Shown piece after piece: positions 1 through 7,407 of a stretch of DNA of 23,035 bases. The notes beneath the pieces were generated by a model. That model did no database searches, was not told where the DNA came from, and saw only the letters and a program-made list of their open reading frames with translations. Within the stretch, counting starts at the first letter, position 1. Every line of letters begins with the position of its first letter. Where the stretch lies: the NCBI GenBank assembly GCA_013298375.1, contig JAAFHM010000016.1, forward strand, positions 1 to 23,035, in the 5' to 3' direction. The DNA comes from Ignavibacteria bacterium. GTDB lineage: Bacteria; Bacteroidota; Ignavibacteria; Kapaibacteriales; UBA4661. Position numbers and translations under genes: made by a program.

Positions 1-171
1 TGCTACCCGATACGACAAAACTGCTCGCAATTATCTGTCCTTCGTTTTTCTGGCAAGCACCATTTTATGGCTCTTGTAGAATTTGTAAACACGACCTAGG
101 AAAGCGTAGGACGGAAAGAAAAAATCTCACCCGTTACGATTTTCCTTGCGCAGAATTATCGAGATTTTTAA

Positions 172-194
172 GTTAGTGTAAAATTAACACGAAC
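172..194. promoter_or_regulatory. candidate NrtR operator 1, before nrtR
   Basis: A 23-bp imperfect inverted repeat ends 29 bp before the nrtR start codon. Its half sites are GTTAGTGT (172-179) and ACACGAAC (187-194), which pair at 7 of 8 positions around an A/T-rich centre. A closely similar 23-bp element lies before nadV at 1993-2015; the two agree at 15 of 23 positions, including a shared TAGTGTA block and an ending of the form ACxxAAC. Nudix-type NrtR regulators are known to bind palindromes of roughly this size at NAD genes. Autoregulation of nrtR-nadM is inferred. Confidence 0.62.
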
Positions 195-223
195 AAAAAA
201 AAACAAGAAGAAACCTTGATACC

Positions 224-925
224 ATGAGCTTCACTTACAAATACCCTCGTCCTGCACTTGCGGTGGATTGTGTTATTTTCGGGTTTGACCACACGCAAGA
301 AACGCCGGAATTGCAAACCCTTTGTATTGAGCGCAATATTGCTCCATTCAAGGGAAAATGGGCATTGCCGGGCGGTTTTGTTCAAATGGACGAAACGCTG
401 GATGCGGCGGCTGCCCGCGAATTGAAGGAAGAAACCGGAATTGAAAACGTGTATATTGAACAGCTTTACACGTTTGGTGCGCCAGACCGCGACCCGCGCG
501 GACGCACCGTTTCTGTTGCCTACGTTGCGCTGGTGAATTTGGAAAAACATCATTTAGACGCAGGAACCGACGCGAAGTCGGCGGCGTGGTTTCCCATCAA
601 CAAGTTGCCAGCATTGGCATTCGACCACAAACTTGTCGTGAAGACAGCCATCGAACGCTTGCGGGGCAAGGTGCGCTATCAGCCTGTCGGGTTCGAGTTG
701 CTGCCCGATGAATTTACGTTGAGCGAACTCCAAATGCTCTACGAAACAATATTGGAGCGCACGTTTGACAAACGGAACTTTCGTAAAAAAATTGACGGTT
801 ATGGTTTGCTCATCGAAACAGGCGGTATGCGACGCGGCAAGCCCAATCGCGCCGCAAAACTCTACCGATTCGACAGCAAGCGCTACAAAGCACTCGAAAA
901 ACACGGCTTCCTCTTTGAACTCTAA
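224..925 (+). CDS. nrtR: NrtR-type Nudix / winged-helix transcriptional regulator of NAD metabolism
   Basis: A 233-residue protein with an N-terminal Nudix domain (about residues 9-150) and a C-terminal winged helix-turn-helix region (about 155-233), the layout of the NrtR family. These proteins repress NAD synthesis genes and release DNA on binding ADP-ribose or a related NAD metabolite. The Nudix box is complete (G51, E57, R65-E66, E69-E70), whereas many NrtR regulators have lost catalytic residues, so this one may also hydrolyse ADP-ribose. The start codon is the first ATG after the candidate operator. The next gene, nadM/Nudix, begins 33 bp downstream and is probably cotranscribed. Some Bacteroidota relatives regulate arabinose genes instead, but the NAD genes alongside favour the NAD role. 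Family call is firm; effector and target are inferred from context. Confidence 0.85.
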   Translation: MSFTYKYPRPALAVDCVIFGFDHTQETPELQTLCIERNIAPFKGKWALPGGFVQMDETLDAAAARELKEETGIENVYIEQLYTFGAPDRDPRGRTVSVAYVALVNLEKHHLDAGTDAKSAAWFPINKLPALAFDHKLVVKTAIERLRGKVRYQPVGFELLPDEFTLSELQMLYETILERTFDKRNFRKKIDGYGLLIETGGMRRGKPNRAAKLYRFDSKRYKALEKHGFLFEL

Positions 926-958
926 CCAAAAACAAACAAACAACCAAAGGATAAAACA

Positions 959-1864
959 ATGGCTGCACCCCGCACCGATACTGGCGTTATTGTCGGACGC
1001 TTTCAGATACACGAGTTGCACGAGGCTCACCGTGCCATTATTGAGAGCGTTTTAGCGCAACATCGCAAAGTGATTATGTTTCTCGGCGTGTCCGCAACGC
1101 TTGTGACGAAGCACAATCCGCTTGATTTTGTCGCCCGAAAAGAGATGATATTGCAGGCATTTCCGCAGTTGACGGTCTTGGCGTTGCCTGATATGCCATC
1201 GGATAAGGATTGGAGCAAAGCACTTGACCAGCGCATACGCGAGGTTGCTCCGGTTGGCGGCGTGATGCTCTATGGTGGGCGTGATAGCTTCATTTCGTGC
1301 TACTTTGGTGATTTCCCAACGCAGGAATTGGAGCAACGGGTCTTTGTTTCGGGAACGGAAGTGCGGAAAAATGTCAGCAGCGAGGTAAAATCTACGCCGG
1401 ATTTCCGCGCAGGGGTTATTTATGCGGCGTACAACCAATACGATAAGGTCTATCCGACTGTTGATGTTGCTATCGTGCGCGACGATACAGTGCTGCTGGG
1501 CAAAAAGCCCAATCAGGCGAAATACCGCTTCATTGGCGGCTTTGCAGACCCCAGAGATGACAGTTATGAGCAAAGCGCCACACGCGAAGCGTTGGAAGAA
1601 ACGGGCGCGGAGGTCGGTGACGTGCGGTATTTGGGCAGCGCAAAGATTGATGATTGGCGCTACGCAAGCGAAAGCGATAAAATTATGACGCTGTTTTTTA
1701 TGGCGAAGTACGTTTTTGGTCGGATTCAGCCGCAAGACGATATTAGTGAACTGCGCTTTTTCCGCTTTGCTGAATTACAACGCGCCGATATTGTGCCAGA
1801 ACATGGCGTACTCTATGATTTGCTCAAGCGAACTATTCCCGAACTTGGCAGCAGCACTCATTGA
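959..1864 (+). CDS. nadM: bifunctional NMN adenylyltransferase / Nudix hydrolase
   Basis: A 301-residue two-domain protein. The N-terminal nucleotidyltransferase domain (about 8-165) has the GRFQ start (G13-R14-F15), a histidine cluster HELHEAH (18-24) standing for the usual HxGH, and the SGTEVR signature that binds nucleotide phosphates; it should convert NMN plus ATP to NAD. The C-terminal Nudix domain (about 168-301) has a box starting at G193-G194 with R209-E210 and E213-E214 and probably hydrolyses ADP-ribose. The loop is one residue longer than the standard Nudix pattern and D replaces its first E. This fusion is known from cyanobacteria, Francisella and other bacteria. An AAAGGA ribosome site sits about 8 bp before the ATG. 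It lies between nrtR and nadV, completing nicotinamide salvage. Confidence 0.88.
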   Translation: MAAPRTDTGVIVGRFQIHELHEAHRAIIESVLAQHRKVIMFLGVSATLVTKHNPLDFVARKEMILQAFPQLTVLALPDMPSDKDWSKALDQRIREVAPVGGVMLYGGRDSFISCYFGDFPTQELEQRVFVSGTEVRKNVSSEVKSTPDFRAGVIYAAYNQYDKVYPTVDVAIVRDDTVLLGKKPNQAKYRFIGGFADPRDDSYEQSATREALEETGAEVGDVRYLGSAKIDDWRYASESDKIMTLFFMAKYVFGRIQPQDDISELRFFRFAELQRADIVPEHGVLYDLLKRTIPELGSSTH

Positions 1865-1992
1865 GGCGCAGATTTGCCATAAGTATTCCGTCCGTCCAAC
1901 AGGAGTGCGAACGCAGTTCGCTCTTTTGTTCGTTTCTCGCTTGTGCGAATTTCATGCGCACTTCAATTTCTCAATTTTTTTTGCCCCAAAAA

Positions 1993-2015
1993 GATAGTGT
2001 ACTTTGTACAATAAC
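1993..2015. promoter_or_regulatory. candidate NrtR operator 2, before nadV
   Basis: A 23-bp inverted repeat with half sites GATAGTGTAC (1993-2002) and GTACAATAAC (2006-2015) around a TTT centre; the halves are complementary at 8 of 10 positions. It resembles the element at 172-194. It ends 30 bp before the ATG at 2046, almost the same distance as operator 1 from nrtR (29 bp). It would overlap a TTG start at 2004, which argues that nadV starts at 2046. A T-rich tract ending in TTTTG at 1983 could be part of the promoter, but no clean -7 box is visible. Confidence 0.6.
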
Positions 2016-2045
2016 AAAAAATTCTTCATCTTTTCCTCTACGACC

Positions 2046-3431
2046 ATGAACCGCAAGAACAACATCCTTCTTCTGACCGACAGCTACAAAGTCAGTCATT
2101 ACAAGCAATACCCACCGGAGACAAGCACAATTTATTCGTATTTTGAATCACGGGGCGGGCGTTTTGATAATGTCGTATTTTTTGGTTTGCAATATTATTT
2201 GAAAGAATATCTTGCCGGACAAATCGTAACGCAAGAAACAATCAATGATGCAGCCTTCATGTATGAAAAACACTTTGGTAATCCGGCGCTTTTTAACCGT
2301 GCCGGATGGGAGTACATTCTCCAGCGTCATAACGGGCGCTTGCCTGTCCGCATTAGAGCCGTGCCGGAAGGCAGCGCCATCGCCACACACAACGTGATGA
2401 TGACGATTGAAAACACCGACCCCGAATGTTACTGGTTGACAAATTTTCTGGAAACACTTTTGGTTCAAACGTGGTATGGCAGCACGGTTGCGACGCTTTC
2501 GCGGGAAATTAAAAAAGTCATTTTGCGGTATTTGGAGGAGACGGGCGACGCGGCACTGATAGATTTTAAGTTGCATGATTTCGGGTTTCGCGGCGTGTCG
2601 TCGGTGGAATCGGCAGGCATAGGCGGAGCGGCGCATTTGGTGAATTTTATGGGAACCGATACCGTGCAGGCGCTCACATTTATTCAGGATTTTTACAATA
2701 CGGAGCAGTGCTACGGGTTTTCGATTCCGGCGGCGGAACACAGCACGATTACATCGTGGGGGCGTGAAAACGAGGCAAAGGCGTACGCAAATATGCTTTC
2801 GCAATATCCCGAAGGTTTGGTGGCGTGTGTGAGCGATTCTTACGATATTTACGCTGCTTGCGACCAACTTTGGGGGCAGCAACTCCACGATGCCGTGCTG
2901 AATCGCAAAGGAACGCTTGTGGTGCGCCCTGATTCGGGCAAGCCATCTGAAGTCGTTTTGAAGGTGTTGGAAATACTGGGCAATCGCTTTGGTACGAGCC
3001 AAAATGCGAAGGGCTTTAAAGTGCTACATCCCAACGTCCGCGTGATTCAAGGCGACGGGGTTGATTACGACTCGATTGGCGAGATTTTAAGCGTTCTGAA
3101 GCAGCATCATTGGTCAGCCGACAACATTGCCTTTGGCATGGGCGGAGCGCTATTGCAAAAACTTGACCGCGATACCCAGAAGTTTGCCTTCAAATGCAGT
3201 GCCGCCGTTGTGGGCGGAGTGGAGCGTGATGTTTTTAAACAGCCCATCACCGATAGTGGCAAAAACTCGAAACGCGGGCGTTTGAAGTTGGTGCGTACGC
3301 CCGAAGGCGGCTTCACAACGGTTGGTGCTGATTCGGACGGTGCAGATGTACTGCAAACGGTGTTTGAAAACGGCTATCTAACGAAAGAATATACGTTTGA
3401 TGATGTCAAGCGGAATGCGGCGTTGTCGTAG
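2046..3431 (+). CDS. nadV: nicotinamide phosphoribosyltransferase (NAMPT/NadV)
   Basis: A 461-residue enzyme making NMN and pyrophosphate from nicotinamide and PRPP, the entry step of the salvage route finished by the neighbouring NadM. NAMPT signatures occur in order: TDSYKVSHYKQYPP near the N-terminus, YFESRGG, HDFGFRGVSS (H177, D178, R182), IPAAEHSTI with the catalytic-type H232, VVRPDSG (R294, D296), IQGDGVD (G336, D337) and a late FGMGGALLQ loop. Length is normal for bacterial forms. The frame is open from a TTG at 2004, but that start lies inside the palindrome, and homology begins at MNRKNNILLLTDSYK, so ATG 2046 is chosen. It is 181 bp after nadM with its own operator, so it is probably a separate unit of the same regulon. 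It converges with the muramidase gene across only 26 bp. Confidence 0.93.
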   Translation: MNRKNNILLLTDSYKVSHYKQYPPETSTIYSYFESRGGRFDNVVFFGLQYYLKEYLAGQIVTQETINDAAFMYEKHFGNPALFNRAGWEYILQRHNGRLPVRIRAVPEGSAIATHNVMMTIENTDPECYWLTNFLETLLVQTWYGSTVATLSREIKKVILRYLEETGDAALIDFKLHDFGFRGVSSVESAGIGGAAHLVNFMGTDTVQALTFIQDFYNTEQCYGFSIPAAEHSTITSWGRENEAKAYANMLSQYPEGLVACVSDSYDIYAACDQLWGQQLHDAVLNRKGTLVVRPDSGKPSEVVLKVLEILGNRFGTSQNAKGFKVLHPNVRVIQGDGVDYDSIGEILSVLKQHHWSADNIAFGMGGALLQKLDRDTQKFAFKCSAAVVGGVERDVFKQPITDSGKNSKRGRLKLVRTPEGGFTTVGADSDGADVLQTVFENGYLTKEYTFDDVKRNAALS

Positions 3432-3457
3432 TATATGAATTATCTGACACTTACACC

Positions 3458-4318
3458 TTATCCTTGCCAACCAGACTGTACAGCTTTGGAATATGCTTGA
3501 GCAAGTTTTTGGTCGTATTTATTCTTGGCGAATTGTTTACCATTATACTGTCTGGCAAAGCCCGCCCAGTTTTTTTGTTGGAGGAGAACGACCATATTTC
3601 GCGCTTGGATAAATGCTCCAAAAGATTGTAATTGCTCGTTTTCGCCTGTTTCGTAGGCTGTTATCATATCTTCGGCGCTTTTGTATCCGGCAGCAACGCA
3701 GTTGAATCCCATAATTTGGAACATTCCCCACGATGCAGAGCGGTTTGCAGCCTTGCTGTCTATTTTTCGGGCGCGTTCCAAGCGCTCGTATTCTGCTGTT
3801 CCGCCTTTGTAGAACTTCGTTGTCCATGTTGGATAGAGAATGTCAGCGTTTGCGGCATTGGAAAGCGCTTGCGGATCTTTGCCAACGGCGGCAAGTTCGT
3901 CCCAAAATTTGTGTCCCTCGAAAAGAATTTTGAGCTGCCCGTTGGACAAAAAGCCGCTTCCCAGTGCTTCCACCTCCGTTACAGCCTTGAGAGCCGCCGG
4001 AGCAATCTTGAGTTTTTTTGCCAAATTCACGATGTCGGTGTCCGTCAGGCGTTTGTCGGCAGCAGGCACAACGTCGCTGCTCACGCCGAGCGTACTTTCG
4101 TCGCCGTCATTGAAGCCGAATGCCTGTGCCACCGAGCGGGTTTCATTGCCCACGATGCCGTCAGCATTGAGTTTCTGGGCGGTTTGGAACTTCTTTGTTG
4201 CCTCAAGCGTGGCTTTGTCGAATGTTCCGCTTGCCTTGCCGGAAAGCAGTTTTTGTGCGATGAGGAAATTTTGCCAGTCTTTGACATCGCTTCCGGTGGA
4301 GTTGAGTTTGAGGAGCAT
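3458..4318 (-). CDS. peptidoglycan-binding muramidase (DUF3380-type N-acetylmuramidase)
   Basis: A 286-residue protein with an N-terminal peptidoglycan-binding domain (about 3-68; LNSTGSDVKDWQNFL, then FDKATLEATKKFQ and DGIVGNETR) and a C-terminal muramidase domain of the DUF3380 type (about 92-284). The latter shows TEVEALGSGF with E115 as a probable catalytic acid, LFEGHKFW, and ASWGMFQIMGFN. Such proteins are known mainly as phage endolysins and secretion-system effectors and cleave the glycan backbone of peptidoglycan. No signal peptide or membrane segment is visible, so it needs a holin-like, secretion or lysis route to reach the wall. It is last in a four-gene minus-strand run, 25 bp after the four-helix membrane protein gene. 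Domain calls are firm; the cellular role is unknown. Confidence 0.82.
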   Translation of the reverse strand: MLLKLNSTGSDVKDWQNFLIAQKLLSGKASGTFDKATLEATKKFQTAQKLNADGIVGNETRSVAQAFGFNDGDESTLGVSSDVVPAADKRLTDTDIVNLAKKLKIAPAALKAVTEVEALGSGFLSNGQLKILFEGHKFWDELAAVGKDPQALSNAANADILYPTWTTKFYKGGTAEYERLERARKIDSKAANRSASWGMFQIMGFNCVAAGYKSAEDMITAYETGENEQLQSFGAFIQARNMVVLLQQKNWAGFARQYNGKQFAKNKYDQKLAQAYSKAVQSGWQG

Positions 4319-4343
4319 AGTTTTGTTGAGATTGAGGTTGAAA

Positions 4344-5276
4344 TTATGATTGTTCTTTTTTCTCTAACTTGCTTAAAAGGCTTGGGACAAATGTCTCGCT
4401 AAACCCAGCAGCAAAGCCAAAGATAACGTAGTACATAGTCAAAACCGCCCCTTGTAAATTTTGTCCAATAGCCGAAAGTATGATGCCGGTTTTCAGTATC
4501 ATATAGATGAACGCCGCACCAAATACGGAAATGCAAACCCGTTCAATACCTTGAAAAGTATACCAAAATATCCACCAACCACTGGGAACGTCTTTTTCAA
4601 AGACCACTTCCCTAATTCTTCGTTGTACCGACCAAAAACCACCGATGCTACCTGCGGTACATACAAAAATAAGGGAGCGAAATTCAGGATAATACCAGTG
4701 AAGTTTGAAATAATATACAATCATTGAATACATAATGCTGATAAAGGTCAAAGCAAAAATGGTCGTCGTATAAGTAAGGCGAAATTTCAACTGTTTTTTA
4801 TAGTCATCATTTATTTGGTCATAGATTTCACTGAATTCCTGATTTACCCTAGCAATGACATCTTCCCGATCAATTTTTGTACTTGAGAGACCAAGAGTCA
4901 GCAAATTTGCAATACGTACTTTCATATCTGAAAGCTCTTGAGGACTAACCTTGTTTAGAACCCCCTTAACACGTAAATACTCTGGTTTCAAATTATTAAA
5001 GCGATCTTCAAGAGTAGTTCCATCTTCATCAATCAAAATGCTTAATGATAAAGCTACGTTATTTGCCTGACAGTCATAAATCATATAATTACTTCCGCGT
5101 GCGAGAATATGGGTAATGGTGTTACCACGTTTATCCTTTGAACCAACCGCAAAAGAACTTATTCTCTCCTGGGCTTTCTTCTGTTCATCTGAAATGCTAA
5201 CACTACTGGTTGTGGGGGTAGGATTCGGTGCTAGCTCCCCGGCACTTTGATTAGTAGATTTTGTGATATCAGCCAT
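4344..5276 (-). CDS. four-helix integral membrane protein of unknown function
   Basis: A 310-residue protein not assignable to a named family with confidence. Residues 1-165 are soluble: a low-complexity Ser/Thr/Pro-rich start (to about 28), then a mixed domain rich in charged residues. Four hydrophobic segments follow at about 168-190, 200-217, 245-268 and 276-300. The last ends in a GFSETFVPSLL motif, resembling the AGFSER-type tail seen in other uncharacterised bacterial membrane proteins. The gene is clearly more A/T-rich than nadV or the patatin gene, suggesting a separate origin. It lies 42 bp after the patatin gene and 25 bp before the muramidase, so cotranscription is likely. A holin-like or membrane-anchor role for the muramidase is possible from position only; the large cytoplasmic domain is not typical of a holin. 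Confidence 0.7.
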   Translation of the reverse strand: MADITKSTNQSAGELAPNPTPTTSSVSISDEQKKAQERISSFAVGSKDKRGNTITHILARGSNYMIYDCQANNVALSLSILIDEDGTTLEDRFNNLKPEYLRVKGVLNKVSPQELSDMKVRIANLLTLGLSSTKIDREDVIARVNQEFSEIYDQINDDYKKQLKFRLTYTTTIFALTFISIMYSMIVYYFKLHWYYPEFRSLIFVCTAGSIGGFWSVQRRIREVVFEKDVPSGWWIFWYTFQGIERVCISVFGAAFIYMILKTGIILSAIGQNLQGAVLTMYYVIFGFAAGFSETFVPSLLSKLEKKEQS

Positions 5277-5318
5277 AACTGAACTCCAATAATTGATGTA
5301 TGATTTTTTCTGAATTAT

Positions 5319-6305
5319 TTATTCTTCAATTATTCCAGCAAACATCGGTAAGTTATTGTTGAAAATGATTTTGTGATTCGGCATGACCTTCTGTGCCGCA
5401 TCTCTTCCGTTTTGAATAAGTTCCGCTATTTGCGCTGACGTAAACGTGCGAATATCAATCGGCACATCGTTGAGAGGGCGAATGTTGGTAATGGCGATTT
5501 CTCGCTCTGTTTTTCCGGCGGGCGTAATACGTGTGCCGCTTGCAATCTGCGTGTTTACGTCGCCCATCGTGCGCAAATCATTGTTCACAATTTCGCGGTT
5601 CATTATTTCCATACTCCATTCTATCATCGTGAGCAGGCTGCCTGTTTTGAAGATATTTGTTGGCAAGCGGTCTGCTTGGCAGGAAATACAAACAATCTCG
5701 GTAATATCGCGGGTGTTGCGGTCTTTGAGAGCCGATTCCAAGGGTGAAACATGGACTAAACCGCCGTCGGTAAGCCATCGCCCTTTGACTTCGATAAGCG
5801 GCATGATAATCGGCAAATGAGCGCTTGCCAGCAGATACCCGATAAAATCAGGTTGCTGAGGCTCTCCGTCGGCATAGATGCCTGTTTCGATGTCGGTGTA
5901 GCCTGTTTTGAGCAGTACGGGGCTTGCCCGCATTCTGTTGATGTCGAGAGTGCGCTTCAGAAGGTCAATGAGGGGTTTGGTGCTGGTCAGCCCGTTGAAG
6001 TTTTTGGTGAACACTTCCGAGACAAGAATATTCACCAGCGAGCGCTCTTTTACGAGGTCGGAGGGCTGAGTAACGTTCTTCATCCAAAATTCTATCAATG
6101 CCTCGCCAATCTCCTTCCAACGAAGGGTTGTGCCGGATTGAAACTGCGGCTTGGCGGCGGCATCGGTCAAAAACGCGCCATTTAATGCGCCAACCGAGAC
6201 ACCATAGATGTAGTCCGGCTGGAAAGTCTTGAGAACTTCGGCAACAGCGCCGACTTGAAAGGCTCCGCGCACGGAGCCGCCGGAGAGGACGAGGGCTTTT
6301 TTCAT
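5319..6305 (-). CDS. patatin-like phospholipase
   Basis: A 328-residue cytoplasmic lipid acyl hydrolase of the patatin family. The conserved parts are present: the oxyanion loop LSGGSVRGAFQVG (8-19), the nucleophile elbow G35-V-S37-V-G39, and D180 in LTDGGLVHVSPL, giving the Ser-Asp dyad. It should release fatty acids from membrane phospholipids. The start is set at MKKALVLSGGS, where family homology begins and which leaves 31 bp to the upstream gene; an earlier ATG at 6359 would add 18 residues and overlap that gene by 23 bp. It lies between a nuclease-like gene and a membrane protein gene on the same strand. Patatins serve as effectors in some anti-phage systems (CapV in CBASS) and as ordinary phospholipases; no cyclic-nucleotide synthase is present, so CBASS is not supported. 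Confidence 0.88.
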   Translation of the reverse strand: MKKALVLSGGSVRGAFQVGAVAEVLKTFQPDYIYGVSVGALNGAFLTDAAAKPQFQSGTTLRWKEIGEALIEFWMKNVTQPSDLVKERSLVNILVSEVFTKNFNGLTSTKPLIDLLKRTLDINRMRASPVLLKTGYTDIETGIYADGEPQQPDFIGYLLASAHLPIIMPLIEVKGRWLTDGGLVHVSPLESALKDRNTRDITEIVCISCQADRLPTNIFKTGSLLTMIEWSMEIMNREIVNNDLRTMGDVNTQIASGTRITPAGKTEREIAITNIRPLNDVPIDIRTFTSAQIAELIQNGRDAAQKVMPNHKIIFNNNLPMFAGIIEE

Positions 6306-6336
6306 TTGATATTCAGGTTGATTTTGAGACAGCGAT

Positions 6337-6930
6337 TTAGATGGATAAAGAGTGTGCATTTTGGATTACAGACTTGATATCGCCGTATCTAATATCACCT
6401 TTGTTTAACTCAATTCTTTCAAAAAACTCAGTGTTTTGAAGATTGTGACGGACAGTTCTTTGTCCAATTCTCCATACACCCGCATAACCAGTTGAAATAA
6501 AGAGAGGTTGTCGCCCATACCATGATTCTTCTTGAATCAGTTCTTCTGCGAGTGTGGCTAAATTTTTGAGATTTTCTTTATCCGAATCATCTAATCTTGC
6601 AATACTATTCTTATCTCGTGAACTTTTGACCTGAATTAACATCAAGTGCCAAAATCCCTTATTATCAGCTGTTTTATGATGCTTGTGCAAAGCAAATACG
6701 TCAGCAGGCGATCTGCTACCACTGGAACGGCAAACTAAATAGGAGTTAGACATATTCTCAATTTTTTTTATGATATATTCTTCTGCGTCGGCACCTCGCT
6801 GAACCGTACTGGTTCCGTCAGCCATAGTGAGGTTTTGCTCGTTTATCATATCTTGTCGCCATCTATTAACCAATTTTGCTACAAAAACTTCAAATTTTGC
6901 CTGTGCTGTAACTTCAAGGTAAGTTTTCAT
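6337..6930 (-). CDS. putative PD-(D/E)XK-fold nuclease
   Basis: A 197-residue protein without a firm family name. Its middle resembles the Holliday-resolvase/restriction-type nuclease core: RGADAEEYIIKKI (E50/E51 on a first helix), then SSGSRSPADVFA with D77, then LIQVKSS, with Q100-V-K102 in place of the usual E-x-K. That spacing and the SGS...AD strand match archaeal Hjc-like PD-(D/E)XK enzymes. No membrane segment or signal peptide is seen. The gene is A/T-rich compared with the patatin gene that follows after 31 bp. It is the first gene of the four-gene minus-strand run, with 234 bp before it to the divergent antitoxin gene. Activity on DNA is inferred from motifs; a non-catalytic or RNA-acting role cannot be excluded. 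Confidence 0.6.
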   Translation of the reverse strand: MKTYLEVTAQAKFEVFVAKLVNRWRQDMINEQNLTMADGTSTVQRGADAEEYIIKKIENMSNSYLVCRSSGSRSPADVFALHKHHKTADNKGFWHLMLIQVKSSRDKNSIARLDDSDKENLKNLATLAEELIQEESWYGRQPLFISTGYAGVWRIGQRTVRHNLQNTEFFERIELNKGDIRYGDIKSVIQNAHSLSI

Positions 6931-7164
6931 ATAGCTGCTGTTAAAAATTTGATTATGAATAAATTAAGGTGTTTCTATTTTTAATATAACTTCACTCAAG
7001 TTTATGGAAACATTTGCTCCCTCACCTCTTCGCCCCTTCCGCCAAACACCAATTTCCTTCCGAATGCGCCTTCTGGTACATCACAATCACTCTATTTCCA
7101 AATACCGAAAAAATTCAGTAGATTGAATGGGAACGATGATTGTTATTTTTTATCCGACGTAATA

Positions 7165-7407
7165 ATGACCTCTACACCGCTTCAAACCGAACACCATCAG
7201 CCATTAAGCAACCTGCAACGAGAACTTCTGACGCTCTTTGCTCACAACGTTCCGGAACGGCACTTGCAAGAACTCAAATCGCTTATTGCCCGCTTTCTCA
7301 TGGAACGCGCCATTGAAGAAGCAACGGCAATGTGGGATGAACGTGGATATTCCGATGAAAACCTTGTTGCAGAGGCACGTTCTGGAAAACTTCGTGCAGA
7401 ACTGTGA
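7165..7407 (+). CDS. antitoxin of a PIN-type toxin-antitoxin pair
   Basis: An 80-residue acidic helical protein (NLQRELLTLFAHNVPERHL, then LIARFLMERAIEEA and MWDERGYS) resembling the small partners encoded before PIN-domain toxins in Chlorobi, cyanobacteria and Bacteroidota. Its TGA stop overlaps the toxin ATG by one base, the usual coupling in such pairs. The ATG at 7165 is preferred because homology begins there; an upstream ATG at 7123 would add 14 unconserved residues. No DNA-binding fold can be named from the sequence alone. It appears intact while its partner is frameshifted. Confidence 0.62.
   Translation: MTSTPLQTEHHQPLSNLQRELLTLFAHNVPERHLQELKSLIARFLMERAIEEATAMWDERGYSDENLVAEARSGKLRAEL

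Noticed and set aside
1..171. Possible gene or RNA at the left edge
   Set aside because: No frame with family-like sequence, no conserved RNA block and no clear promoter box; treated as upstream sequence of nrtR.
2004..2045. TTG start for nadV adding 14 residues
   Set aside because: It lies inside the palindrome and the added residues are not part of the family; ATG 2046 fits better.
5319..6359. CBASS-type system around the patatin
   Set aside because: No cGAS/DncV-like nucleotidyltransferase, HORMA or TRIP13 gene is present, and the patatin has no obvious nucleotide-sensing domain.
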